A DNA stretch of 64,000 nucleotides, taken from an uncultured Prevotellaceae bacterium (GTDB lineage: Bacteria > Bacteroidota > Bacteroidia > Bacteroidales > UBA3663). The notes below the pieces were generated by a model. It did not search any database, had not been told where the DNA came from, and worked only from the letters and a program-made list of their open reading frames with translations. The position numbers and the translations under genes are program-made. The stretch covers positions 62,001 through 126,000 of the forward strand of contig ONNR01000007.1 in assembly GCA_900319235.1 (NCBI GenBank), read 5' to 3'. Shown piece after piece: positions 8,486 through 16,521 of the stretch. Every line of letters begins with the position of its first letter. Position 1 is the stretch's first letter.

Positions 8486-8995
8486 ATGGACTATATTGCA
8501 CATTATAACAGTCCCCTTGGAAACATTACGATGGCTTCCGAGGGGACTGCGCTTGTCGGACTTTGGTTCGATGGGCAAAAGTACTTTGCCGATACCCTTC
8601 TTTGCCCTGAGAATGAGGAACGCCCCGAACTGCCCATCTTTGAGCAGACGCGACGTTGGCTCGACACCTATTTCACGGGTAAGGATCCTGGTTTCATGCC
8701 ACCCATTGTGATGCGCACGAACAGTGACTTCCGACGGCAGGTATGGGAACAACTGCTCACCATTCCTTTTGGACGCACATTGACCTATGGAGACATAGCA
8801 CGGCGCATCGCTACAGAACGTGGGATCCCGTCGATGTCGGCACAGGCTGTGGGTGGAGCGGTCGGACACAATCCTATTTCGATTATCGTTCCCTGCCATC
8901 GTGTGATGGGTGCGAATGGCTCGCTCACGGGGTATGCGGGCGGTGTCGAACGCAAGGCACAACTGCTGCAAAATGAAGGGATAATTCCGAAATAA
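8486..8995 (+). CDS. ogt: methylated-DNA-protein cysteine methyltransferase
   Basis: Repair protein that transfers alkyl groups from O6-alkylguanine to its own cysteine. The active-site motif IIVPCHRVMG is intact, followed by the family's LTGYAGGVERK segment, and FRRQVWEQLLTIPFGRTLTYGD marks the DNA-binding helix region. Length (169 aa) is typical of Ogt/MGMT without an Ada regulatory domain. It follows the thioesterase by 26 nt but is functionally unrelated to it; a bidirectional terminator ends the block. Confidence 0.94.
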   Translation: MDYIAHYNSPLGNITMASEGTALVGLWFDGQKYFADTLLCPENEERPELPIFEQTRRWLDTYFTGKDPGFMPPIVMRTNSDFRRQVWEQLLTIPFGRTLTYGDIARRIATERGIPSMSAQAVGGAVGHNPISIIVPCHRVMGANGSLTGYAGGVERKAQLLQNEGIIPK

Positions 8996-9005
8996 TACTA
9001 AACGC

Positions 9006-9049
9006 GAAAAAGCACGAGAAGAAAATTTCAGATCTTTTCGTGCTTTTTT
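9006..9049. terminator. bidirectional intrinsic terminator
   Basis: AGCACGAGAAGA (9011-9022) pairs with TCTTTTCGTGCT (9033-9044), flanked by A-run and T-run, so it can stop transcription of ogt from the left and of the convergent metallo-hydrolase gene from the right. Confidence 0.88.
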
Positions 9050-9072
9050 GATGTAGATAAATAGATGTTGTC

Positions 9073-9822
9073 TTACAACTTCATCACGCGTTTCATCTCC
9101 AGGTTCTCGTAGCCCTCAGGGCAATGGGTGGAGAGATAGACGGTGGGATTCTGCTGAATGAACTCACGCACACGGTCGAGGGTCACGCGGGCGGCAGCCT
9201 TGTCTTCGAAGACGATGCTCAGCTTGTTGGCCTTCAAGGCAGCATCGCAGTAGGTCACATCGCCGTGGAACATGTAGAAGAGTCCGTCGCATTCCAGGAT
9301 GATGATGCTGTTGCCCTTGGTGTGTCCCTTGGCCTCGATGAACCAAAGACCATCGATGACCTTTTCGGCACGTGGGAAGTTCTTGAACGAGTCGTTGTAA
9401 GCAGCACGAACCACATTGCCGCCTTCGGGCAGTTTCATTGCATCGGCATCCTCGGGCGAGATGTAGATCTTGGCATTCTGGAAGAGTGAGATGGCATCGG
9501 TGTGGTCGGGATGCTTGTGGGTGATGAGGATGCGGGTCACCTGTTCAGGCTTATAGCCCAAAGCCTCGAAGGCTGTCAAATAGTCGGCAATCAGTTCGCC
9601 CATATAGAGCGGAGCCCCCAACTTCTTGGCTGGAGCGGGGAATCCGGCCTTGAAGCCTGTATCGACGAGAATCACTTCGTCACCCGTGTCGATGAGGAAA
9701 TTCTGCAGACTGCTGCGGTAGATAATCTGTTCGTCGAAGGCCTCCTTGCCCTCTTCGCCTCCAAAGGCAAAGGGCTGGTTCATGAAACCGCCGTCGAACA
9801 TGCGGATAGCTTTGATCTCCAT
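9073..9822 (-). CDS. metallo-beta-lactamase-fold hydrolase (249 aa)
   Basis: Zinc hydrolase of the MBL superfamily with the metal motif THKHPDHTD (HxHxDH) and a later histidine in EAKGHTKGN plus Asp in FHGDVTYCD. The overall shape resembles lactonase-type MBL proteins, but the substrate cannot be read from sequence. It follows a 57-aa winged-helix-like gene by 9 nt on the same strand and shares its promoter. Confidence 0.88.
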   Translation of the reverse strand: MEIKAIRMFDGGFMNQPFAFGGEEGKEAFDEQIIYRSSLQNFLIDTGDEVILVDTGFKAGFPAPAKKLGAPLYMGELIADYLTAFEALGYKPEQVTRILITHKHPDHTDAISLFQNAKIYISPEDADAMKLPEGGNVVRAAYNDSFKNFPRAEKVIDGLWFIEAKGHTKGNSIIILECDGLFYMFHGDVTYCDAALKANKLSIVFEDKAAARVTLDRVREFIQQNPTVYLSTHCPEGYENLEMKRVMKL

Positions 9823-9831
9823 GGCTTGCGG

Positions 9832-10005
9832 TTATTTGGCGGGTTCCCACTTGCAACGGACGGGCGATATGATGGCGCCCTCCTTCTTCAGTTCGGCAAA
9901 AGCCTTGTCCACTTCCTTGCGGTCGGCACCCAGTGCCTTGGTCACGTCACCTGCCGAGACGGGCTTGCCAGCCTCGCGCATTGCTTGTAATACTTTTTCT
10001 TTCAT
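9832..10005 (-). CDS. small winged-helix-like protein (57 aa)
   Basis: Short gene reading MKEKVLQAMREAGKPVSAGD... and ending ...SPVRCKWEPAK. The pattern (helix, KPVSAGDVTKALGADRKEV, AFAELKKEGAI, short basic strand) is that of a minimal winged helix-turn-helix domain. It is preceded by a consensus promoter on the same strand and sits 9 nt before the MBL hydrolase, so it may be a small regulator or DNA-binding partner. The start ATG at 10005 is the only one available. Confidence 0.75.
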   Translation of the reverse strand: MKEKVLQAMREAGKPVSAGDVTKALGADRKEVDKAFAELKKEGAIISPVRCKWEPAK

Positions 10006-10056
10006 GATGGTAATGATTTTTTTTTACGGAATAAGGGATTGTGTGGGTTCACGCGG

Positions 10057-10088
10057 CAAAGGTACTAACAATTCTTTGTATGTCCAAA
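10057..10088 (-). promoter_or_regulatory. Bacteroidetes promoter for the winged-helix/MBL pair
   Basis: Reading the minus strand: TTTG (10085-10088), 20-nt spacer, TACCTTTG (10057-10064). About 50 nt upstream of the 57-aa gene. Confidence 0.8.
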
Positions 10089-10177
10089 TTTTTGTGCTAT
10101 TTTTTGATAATTATGGTTTGAAATTGGATCTGGTCACCCCAAATAAGAGAGTAATATGAGTTAAAAGGAGACAATTG

Positions 10178-10209
10178 TTTGGACATATTGTCGGATTTAA
10201 TTAATTTCG
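10178..10209 (+). promoter_or_regulatory. Bacteroidetes promoter for the LRR protein
   Basis: TTTG (10178-10181), 20-nt spacer, TAATTTCG (10202-10209), one base off the TAnnTTTG consensus; it is 65 nt upstream of the start. Confidence 0.65.
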
Positions 10210-10273
10210 CAGCGTGAATTAATACTGTTAGCCACATTCGTTACAAATGTTTATTTCTTTTAGATGTAAAATT

Positions 10274-11785
10274 ATGAAGAACCTAACAATAAGTATTATA
10301 ATGCCAATAATTGGCATATTCCTTGGCTGGTGCTTTCCGAATTTCAGTTGGGCATCGATTGAAGTTGATGGCATTTATTATGAATTGGATTCTCTGAATA
10401 ATACAGCACAGGTTGTCGAGGGGCACTACCATGGAGATATTACCATCCCTGCTGATGTCGTTTTTGAAGGAAAGACATATAGCATTACATCCATCGGAGA
10501 ATCTGCTTTTAGACTTGCTTCTATCTCTTCTGTTGTAATAGGCGATAATGTAACTACTATCGGGAAAAGGGCGTTCTATGATTGTCATGTTTTAAAATCC
10601 GTGACCATAGGCAAGGGAGTTACGACTATCGGCGAGTTGGCGTTTTACGAATGTAGCACCTTGCCCTCGATAACTATCCCGGGCAATGTGAGCATAGTTG
10701 AACCCAAGTCTTTCGAAGGCTGTCAGAAGTTGACTTCTGTAGTAATAGAAGACGGAGTCTCGAAGATTTCCTTTCGTGCTTTCGCCCTGTGTTATGGCAT
10801 GACTGATCTATCGATTGGAAACAGTGTCGAGACTATAGGAGACATGGCCTTCTATAGTTGCCGAAATTTGACTTCTGTTGTTGTCCCCAATAGCGTCACT
10901 TCTATTGGAGAAATGGCATTTCAGAGGTGTGATAGCCTCAAAACCGTGACTATCGGTGATGGGGTGAAGACTATTGGCAATGGAGCTTTTGCCTTTTTAG
11001 GAAAGTTGGTTTCCATTACTTTGGGCGAAAATGTATCTGCGATAGGAGATGTAGTTTTCTATCAGTGTGTGAAACTATCATCTATCACGATCCCCGCCAG
11101 TGTGGTCTCTATTGGCAATAATGCATTCCTTTCATGCCTGAATTTGACAAAGGTGACCATCAATAGTGATAGTATTATGTCGAAGGATTATTCTTTCAGC
11201 AGCATGTTTGGTAATTCTGTCGAAGAATATGTCATTGGTGAAGGTGTGACTTCGATTGGTGAAGACGCTTTTAGTCAAAGTTGGATGACCAAATTGACTT
11301 TGCCTTCCAGCTTGGATTTTATTGGCGAAGGCGCTTTTGCATATTGCTATTATTTGGAATCTGTAATTATACCAGAAGGAGTTGTCGATATCAAGGATTA
11401 TACATTCAGTGGATGTACTTCCTTAACATCTGTAACCATTGGCAGCAATGTGAAATCTATCGGCTATGAGGCTTTTTCGACGTGCCGGTCGTTAACATCG
11501 ATTACTGTCAAAGGAGAGTCACCAGCATCGATCAGGAATTCAACTTTTTCAGAATTTGATAAGTCAAAATGCACACTTTATGTGCCACTGGGCAGCAAGT
11601 CTGCCTACGAGGCAGTGGATTATTGGAAGGATTTCCCAAACATCGTGGAATCGCAAACATGTCTAAAAACACTGCGGATAGATAAATCTTCGGAATGTCT
11701 CTATGATTTGCAAGGGCGTAAACAGAAGGAGGCTCCCCATCGAGGATTCGTCATTCGGGATGGACGTGTCATTCATGGTCAATAG
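10274..11785 (+). CDS. BspA-type leucine-rich-repeat secreted protein (503 aa)
   Basis: Surface or secreted protein with a signal peptide (MKNLTISIIMPIIGIFLGW...), here started at 10274 rather than the upstream ATG at 10247. Most of the chain is roughly 23-residue LRR_5 repeats with the motif T-S-I-G-x-x-A-F-x-x-C-x-x-L-x-x-V-x-I. The C-terminus (CLYDLQGRKQKEAP...FVIRDGRVI) matches a short tail common on Prevotella/Bacteroides secreted proteins. BspA-like LRRs typically bind host or bacterial surface ligands. The gene is visibly AT-richer than the preceding cluster, which may mean transfer or relaxed constraint. Confidence 0.9.
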   Translation: MKNLTISIIMPIIGIFLGWCFPNFSWASIEVDGIYYELDSLNNTAQVVEGHYHGDITIPADVVFEGKTYSITSIGESAFRLASISSVVIGDNVTTIGKRAFYDCHVLKSVTIGKGVTTIGELAFYECSTLPSITIPGNVSIVEPKSFEGCQKLTSVVIEDGVSKISFRAFALCYGMTDLSIGNSVETIGDMAFYSCRNLTSVVVPNSVTSIGEMAFQRCDSLKTVTIGDGVKTIGNGAFAFLGKLVSITLGENVSAIGDVVFYQCVKLSSITIPASVVSIGNNAFLSCLNLTKVTINSDSIMSKDYSFSSMFGNSVEEYVIGEGVTSIGEDAFSQSWMTKLTLPSSLDFIGEGAFAYCYYLESVIIPEGVVDIKDYTFSGCTSLTSVTIGSNVKSIGYEAFSTCRSLTSITVKGESPASIRNSTFSEFDKSKCTLYVPLGSKSAYEAVDYWKDFPNIVESQTCLKTLRIDKSSECLYDLQGRKQKEAPHRGFVIRDGRVIHGQ

Positions 11786-11819
11786 TCTTCTGTCCGTAGC
11801 TTATGAGATTAGATAATAA

Positions 11820-11852
11820 AGCGGGTCATCGAAAAGGAAACGATGGCCCGCT
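11820..11852. terminator. bidirectional hairpin terminator
   Basis: AGCGGGTCATCG (11820-11831) pairs with CGATGGCCCGCT (11841-11852) with one G-T wobble, between convergent genes. Confidence 0.75.
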
Positions 11853-11881
11853 GAATATTATTGCACCTTTTGTTCCGATCC

Positions 11882-12643
11882 TCAGAAACACAGGTAGAGT
11901 CCAACGGTTGCGTAGATGGGGTAAAGAGTCTGCTCCACGGTCTTGAAGTCCTTGTCGAAGATACCGGTCAGACCCCAGTTAATATCGGTCATGATGCCGA
12001 CGTGCTTAGCAAGGCGCCAGTCGAAGCCCATAGCGACACCAAATTGACGATCCAGCATCTCGTCGCTGAAGTCGTAGGTAGCCCATTCGCCTTCCTTAGC
12101 TCCCATATCGACGCGTTGGCCGGTGGGATCGCCCTGGCGCAGGTAACCATCGGAGGCAATGCCGCTGAAATCCTTGTCCAAAAGGAACGAAATGTACGGG
12201 CCGACCTTCCAGGTCACCCTGTTCCCCAGACGGCATGTAAGCATAACGGGGACGGTCAGCATCTTCTGCGTCACTTCCTGCTTGACGTGACCTGTGAAAA
12301 GACCTTCGATACGACTGTCGCCTTTCACTACCTCCATACGGTAGCCCTTGGTGGTCACCTCGGCATCCATCGCCTTGTTCTCGTAGTGCAAACCGGCCAT
12401 TATTCCCCAGCTGCCTATCAAAGACAGTTTCAGGTCGGCTCCAGCCATAATCGAAGCTGTGGGGCGGAAGGCATCGATGCTGCGAATGGTGGCGGGAATG
12501 CCGAGAGGGGCTGTGCCGCCGATGCTATAGCCTACACGTGCTATCACTTCAACCTTCTTCTTCCTGCTGTCGGGATCGGCACCAAAGGCATTGCTTGCGA
12601 GTAGTAAACTGCAGACCAAACAGATGATGATATTCTTTTTCAT
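11882..12643 (-). CDS. outer-membrane beta-barrel protein (253 aa)
   Basis: Signal peptide MKKNIIICLVCSLLLASNAFG followed by alternating strand-like segments (VEVIARVGYSIGG, WGIMAGLHYENKAMD, MLTVPVMLTCRLG, VTWKVGPYISFLL) and a terminal YATVGLYLCF ending in Phe, typical of porin-family beta-barrels in Bacteroidales. Start taken at the ATG at 12643; the longer frame begins with a non-ATG codon inside the upstream gene. It follows the PCMD-like lipoprotein by 8 nt, so the two are probably co-transcribed. Function unknown. Confidence 0.8.
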   Translation of the reverse strand: MKKNIIICLVCSLLLASNAFGADPDSRKKKVEVIARVGYSIGGTAPLGIPATIRSIDAFRPTASIMAGADLKLSLIGSWGIMAGLHYENKAMDAEVTTKGYRMEVVKGDSRIEGLFTGHVKQEVTQKMLTVPVMLTCRLGNRVTWKVGPYISFLLDKDFSGIASDGYLRQGDPTGQRVDMGAKEGEWATYDFSDEMLDRQFGVAMGFDWRLAKHVGIMTDINWGLTGIFDKDFKTVEQTLYPIYATVGLYLCF

Positions 12644-12651
12644 GATTCGTG

Positions 12652-13800
12652 TCAATCGTTATCAGTATTTTCAAATGTCATTTCCACTTCATCGATAAGA
12701 AGTTCGCTTCCAATGGCGCCTTCGAACGATGCACCATCCTTGCTCGACGAGAAGACGAGTGTTATGCTGTATCCCTGTGCGGCAAGTATCACATCGTCGG
12801 CTTCATTGCCTTCGAAGAACATTTCGAAGCGAGTCCACTCGCTGGTAGGAGGTAGGGTAGCCACTTCGGCCTTCTTTACGATGAACGGGCTAGAGAGCAC
12901 GTCGTCGCCGTAGAGTAAAACGTCGTTGCCTTCATTGTCCTTGTTGCGATAGAAGACGGCATAGATGCTCGCTTCGTCGGTACGATTGGGGTACTTGTTC
13001 ATTTCCATATCGGTGAAGACGGGGCCTGGAGTGTATTTGTAGTAACCAGTCACACGAATGGGTACACGGTCGATGGGGCGACCGAACTCAGTAGCCTTGA
13101 GAGGTTCGAACAATACTTTCTCGGGGACGAATCGGCCGATGAAGAGGTTGCCGGCAGCGATGGGTTTGTGGAATGCCTCGCCAAGTGGACCGGCACTCTG
13201 CGTGTTGAGGCAGACACCACGGCCAGCATAACCATTGGGCGTGGAGTAGGTGGGCTGCTCTTCGGCCTTGGAATTCGTCTTGATAAGGATGGCGCCGAGG
13301 TTGCCTGATGCCCAGATGTTGTGGTGGGTGCCCGACTGATCGACTTCGTAGAACTCGTGGTAATAGTTGGAACTTGACTGGATGGTCTCGTAGTTCTCGA
13401 AACTGAACTTATAGGTGGGCATAGTGGCCTCCTTGAACGTCACTTTGTACTCGCGTTTCCATTCGCCATCCTCCGAGGTGACAACATAAGTCACCGGGCC
13501 TTTGGTGAAATCCTGTTCCGAACCGCTGGCTGGTTGGATGGTTGCACCTTCCGTGATGGTGAAGTTGACGGGCAGGCTCTTGGGAAGAGAGATGAGAGAG
13601 CGTACCGAGAAGACTATCTCTTTCTCGGCAGTCGAGATGTTGTCGTGGCGCATCTGTGACGGATGGTAGAAACTGGTGGCATATTGTTCGCCTTCCACCC
13701 AAGCGCTTACGATGTCACATTCAGTGTTCGGAAGTTCATCCTTGATGCACGAAGAGAGCACAAAGGCAAACATCAACGCGATAGATAGATATTTTCTCAT
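12652..13800 (-). CDS. PCMD-like secreted lipoprotein (382 aa)
   Basis: Lipoprotein with signal and lipobox MRKYLSIALMFAFVLSSC; Cys is the acylation site. The N-terminal domain (residues about 25-120) looks Ig-like; the C-terminal two thirds (from FSFENYETIQ, with GNLGAILIKTN, TGYYKYTPGP, SELLIDEVEM) resembles the putative carbohydrate metabolism domain (PCMD) found in Bacteroides surface lipoproteins. Start at 13800 places the signal peptide correctly; an upstream in-frame Met at 13851 does not. It is followed closely by a beta-barrel gene, suggesting a surface pair. Confidence 0.78.
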   Translation of the reverse strand: MRKYLSIALMFAFVLSSCIKDELPNTECDIVSAWVEGEQYATSFYHPSQMRHDNISTAEKEIVFSVRSLISLPKSLPVNFTITEGATIQPASGSEQDFTKGPVTYVVTSEDGEWKREYKVTFKEATMPTYKFSFENYETIQSSSNYYHEFYEVDQSGTHHNIWASGNLGAILIKTNSKAEEQPTYSTPNGYAGRGVCLNTQSAGPLGEAFHKPIAAGNLFIGRFVPEKVLFEPLKATEFGRPIDRVPIRVTGYYKYTPGPVFTDMEMNKYPNRTDEASIYAVFYRNKDNEGNDVLLYGDDVLSSPFIVKKAEVATLPPTSEWTRFEMFFEGNEADDVILAAQGYSITLVFSSSKDGASFEGAIGSELLIDEVEMTFENTDND

Positions 13801-13828
13801 AAAATTTGTTTTGAATGATGGTTCGGAT

Positions 13829-13837
13829 GCAAAGATA
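13829..13837 (-). promoter_or_regulatory. -7 element for the lipoprotein/beta-barrel pair
   Basis: Minus strand TATCTTTG (13830-13837) followed by C, 29 nt upstream of the start. The matching -33 region is not a good TTTG, so this promoter may need an activator or alternative sigma factor. Confidence 0.6.
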
Positions 13838-13941
13838 CAAGTTTTCTTCAATCCTTATTCATTTGGTGTACAAAAAAATGACGAATACACCTTATTTCTT
13901 TGCAATATCCTGATTTTTCGATTCTCTATTATACAATTTCC

Positions 13942-15675
13942 TTAGAACCCGCTCCAGAACTTACGCCAATATTGGCGATAGAGTTCGTCCCAACGGAGGA
14001 CAGTGGCACCAACGAAGTCGGCGGTGTAGCCGTTGAGAAAGTCGGTGGCGTATGCCTCGTCTTTATCATTAGGAGTTTCTTCGGCTGTGGTGGAAGAGCG
14101 GAGGATGCTCATATACTGCTGTTCGACAATGGGTAGTTCGCGTTCGGCCTTGTCGAGGAAATATTGTCGAGCCGACTCGATGTCCTTGCGACATTCGCCC
14201 CAGCGCACAGTAGCTAGTTTGTTGGCCTGACGATAGTGCCATACGAGGGCATCGTCGCGATAACGATGTTGACCGCAGACTTCCAGTATCCTGGGCAGTT
14301 GGGTAGTGCCACAGAAGATGGGGAAGCGTGGCGACTGGCCGGGATTGTCGAGCGACATCCAGCACACACCGCCTACGGCATCGGGAAGCCAACCTCGCAA
14401 CTGGATGACGGTGGAGTAGGCGCATTGCGGCACAGCTACGGTGCGCACCCAGTGCCAATCGTTGTCTCCCGTGAGGGCATATAGCGTATTGATGAGGCGG
14501 CTATTCATCCAAGGGTTGGCGATGGACGAGATGATGCTGTCTTCGCTTGCCCAGGGCTTCTTGCCAGCCAGATCACGGCTTGCGTTGGGGATGCGCATCT
14601 TCTGTGTGAGGTCGAGTTGCTTGTCGCCTTCGTACCACGTGCCGAGCAGGCTGATGACCTTCTGGTAGGAGACGAGCGAGTCGGGACGAATGCTGACAGG
14701 TAGTTCGTCCATTGTGTCGTTGAGCCCCAGTGAAGGAGCCAATTGCTGCATAATGTAGAGTTCGCGTGTGGAATAGTTCTTCTCTTCGTCGAAATAGTTG
14801 ACGCCACTGTAGGCGCGCCAGAACGAGAATTCCGACGAGCCATCCCAGAATCCGAGTTTGCGAGCCACGTCGAAAACGTTCTGCGAAGCCATCTGCGTGT
14901 CGGAAACGAGAGGGGCATAGGCAGGTTTCTTTCCCTTCTTTGCTTTGGCAGGTTTGGATGGAGGGGTAAGTGTGCTGAGTGAACCGATACGGCTGATGTT
15001 GGCCGAAACGCAAACCTCATCATCGGGGATGCGCTGTGCAGCCCATACACCACCCACTTGGTCGGGACCTTCGCCAAGCGCCTCGAAGATCCAAGCCTCC
15101 TCAGTGTCGGCTATCGTCAGACATTCACCTGAATCGCCGTATCCGTATTCGTGGATGAGCTGACCCATAAGCAGAATGGCGTCACGCGCCTTGGTGCAGC
15201 GTTGCAGTGCCACACGACAGAGTTCCTCAATCATGAACATACCATCCTTGTTTTCGAGCGTATCGCGACCAGTGAACGTGGTCTCGCCGATACCAAGTTG
15301 GTGTTCGTTGAGGCAGGGATATGCCGTGTCGAGGTAACGATAGATGTGGCCAGCAGGTTGGGGAATCTGTCCCTTGACCTTTACTCCATCCATCGAACCG
15401 GGATATTCGGTATGCATCCGACCCTCGAAGATATCCATCACGGTGTCGCGCTCGATGTCGGCAGCAGGTACCCAGCGCATCCAGGTGCGATACCAGGAGT
15501 CGCAGGTGTGGCTGGTGATTACCGAGCCATCAGTTGTGGCCTTACGGCCCACGAGGATACTGGTGCAATTATCGCCCGGCATTGACTCCTGCAAGTCAAA
15601 CGATTGTGCAGAAACACTAACGGCACAGAACAATGTCCATGCCGTCAGAGAGATAAATCTATTGAGATTTTTCAT
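13942..15675 (-). CDS. family C69 dipeptidase (577 aa)
   Basis: Secreted or periplasmic Ntn-type dipeptidase. A signal peptide (MKNLNRFISLTAWTLFCAVSVSAQ) is followed by a short propeptide and the nucleophile Cys near residue 37 in GDNCTSILVG, with KATTDGSVITSHTCD typical of the family. TIADTEEAWIFEALG and VSANISRIGSL are also C69 features. Length fits PepD-type enzymes. Probably hydrolyses dipeptides imported across the outer membrane. It is followed downstream (toward lower coordinates) by the lipoprotein/barrel pair but with a separate -7 element between. Confidence 0.88.
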   Translation of the reverse strand: MKNLNRFISLTAWTLFCAVSVSAQSFDLQESMPGDNCTSILVGRKATTDGSVITSHTCDSWYRTWMRWVPAADIERDTVMDIFEGRMHTEYPGSMDGVKVKGQIPQPAGHIYRYLDTAYPCLNEHQLGIGETTFTGRDTLENKDGMFMIEELCRVALQRCTKARDAILLMGQLIHEYGYGDSGECLTIADTEEAWIFEALGEGPDQVGGVWAAQRIPDDEVCVSANISRIGSLSTLTPPSKPAKAKKGKKPAYAPLVSDTQMASQNVFDVARKLGFWDGSSEFSFWRAYSGVNYFDEEKNYSTRELYIMQQLAPSLGLNDTMDELPVSIRPDSLVSYQKVISLLGTWYEGDKQLDLTQKMRIPNASRDLAGKKPWASEDSIISSIANPWMNSRLINTLYALTGDNDWHWVRTVAVPQCAYSTVIQLRGWLPDAVGGVCWMSLDNPGQSPRFPIFCGTTQLPRILEVCGQHRYRDDALVWHYRQANKLATVRWGECRKDIESARQYFLDKAERELPIVEQQYMSILRSSTTAEETPNDKDEAYATDFLNGYTADFVGATVLRWDELYRQYWRKFWSGF

Positions 15676-15683
15676 TTTTTAGT

Positions 15684-15715
15684 CGTTATAGCGTTTTTTC
15701 GTTATAGCGTTTTTT
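15684..15715. repeat. 16-bp direct tandem repeat
   Basis: CGTTATAGCGTTTTTT occurs twice in tandem directly upstream of the C69 start. It is followed by looser CGTTATTC-type repeats to about 15775, which fill the spacer to the next gene. Confidence 0.7.
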
Positions 15716-15791
15716 CGGGATTTCGGGATACCGTTATTCAGCTATTTCAGTATTTCGTTATTCCGTTATTCCGAAATGTCTGTATTTTCCT

Positions 15792-16490
15792 TTACTTGTT
15801 TGCCACATTGCCACCCCAGGAGGTGATGTCGCAAAGTTCGATTTGGAAAAAGAGGTTGGAATAAGGATTGATGGACGAACCGCTACCTTGCTGTCCATAG
15901 GCCAAGTACCAAGGAATCATACACACTACATGATCGCCGATATACATCTGCTGCAGGATGTCACCCCAGCCGGTAATCACGCCATTGGGAGTGAAACCAG
16001 TGTAATACTTTACCTGGTAGGACTCGATGGTGTCGGCCTTCAAAGGGCTCCTATCAGCACAGGCGAAGAACAGCGAGTCAAGGAGACCACCGGGATTGCG
16101 AAGATACTCCTTCGTCCAACCACCCTGACGACGCACCTTGGCGTAGAGCGAATCGGTCTGATAGAGGGTGTAGTGGACGCTGAGCGTGCTGGTGGAGTAG
16201 GGTCGATAGTCTTTGCGCGGATTGAGGTTGCGAAGGCTGTCGAGATTGGCTCGATGCACAAAGTGATAGAATGATGGATAGTACTGAGGCTCCTTGAGCG
16301 ACTGCACGCGCTGATTGAAGTAGGTCAGGGCCGAGTCGGTACTCTGGGCTGACAAGAACAACTCAGTAACGGCGTTGTTCTCGTCGCGCCAGCCGTAGTA
16401 CTCGGTGTAATCTACGCTGTCATCGTCGTTGCAGGCCAGCATCAGGGGAGCAGCCAACAGGACAAGAAGGAAATAAAGAATCTTTTTCAA
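15792..16490 (-). CDS. FKBP-type peptidyl-prolyl isomerase-like lipoprotein (232 aa)
   Basis: Lipoprotein signal MKKILYFLLVLLAAPLMLAC with acylated Cys. The C-terminal region has FKBP features: GVITGWGDILQQMYIGDHVVC, then IPWYLAYGQQGSGSSINPYSN and LFFQIEL, matching the GWxxxLxxMxxGExxxxxIPxxLAYG pattern. It probably assists folding of exported proteins. The N-terminal 140 residues are less conserved. The start overlaps an AT heptamer repeat following glyS. Confidence 0.82.
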   Translation of the reverse strand: MKKILYFLLVLLAAPLMLACNDDDSVDYTEYYGWRDENNAVTELFLSAQSTDSALTYFNQRVQSLKEPQYYPSFYHFVHRANLDSLRNLNPRKDYRPYSTSTLSVHYTLYQTDSLYAKVRRQGGWTKEYLRNPGGLLDSLFFACADRSPLKADTIESYQVKYYTGFTPNGVITGWGDILQQMYIGDHVVCMIPWYLAYGQQGSGSSINPYSNLFFQIELCDITSWGGNVANK

Positions 16491-16519
16491 TTAACAATTA
16501 ACAATTAACAGTTAACAAT
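16489..16519. repeat. heptamer-period AT repeat (TTAACAA)n
   Basis: About four TTAACAA units between the FKBP-like gene and the glyS stop codon; same family as the array at 2257. Confidence 0.75.
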
Positions 16520-16521
16520 GC

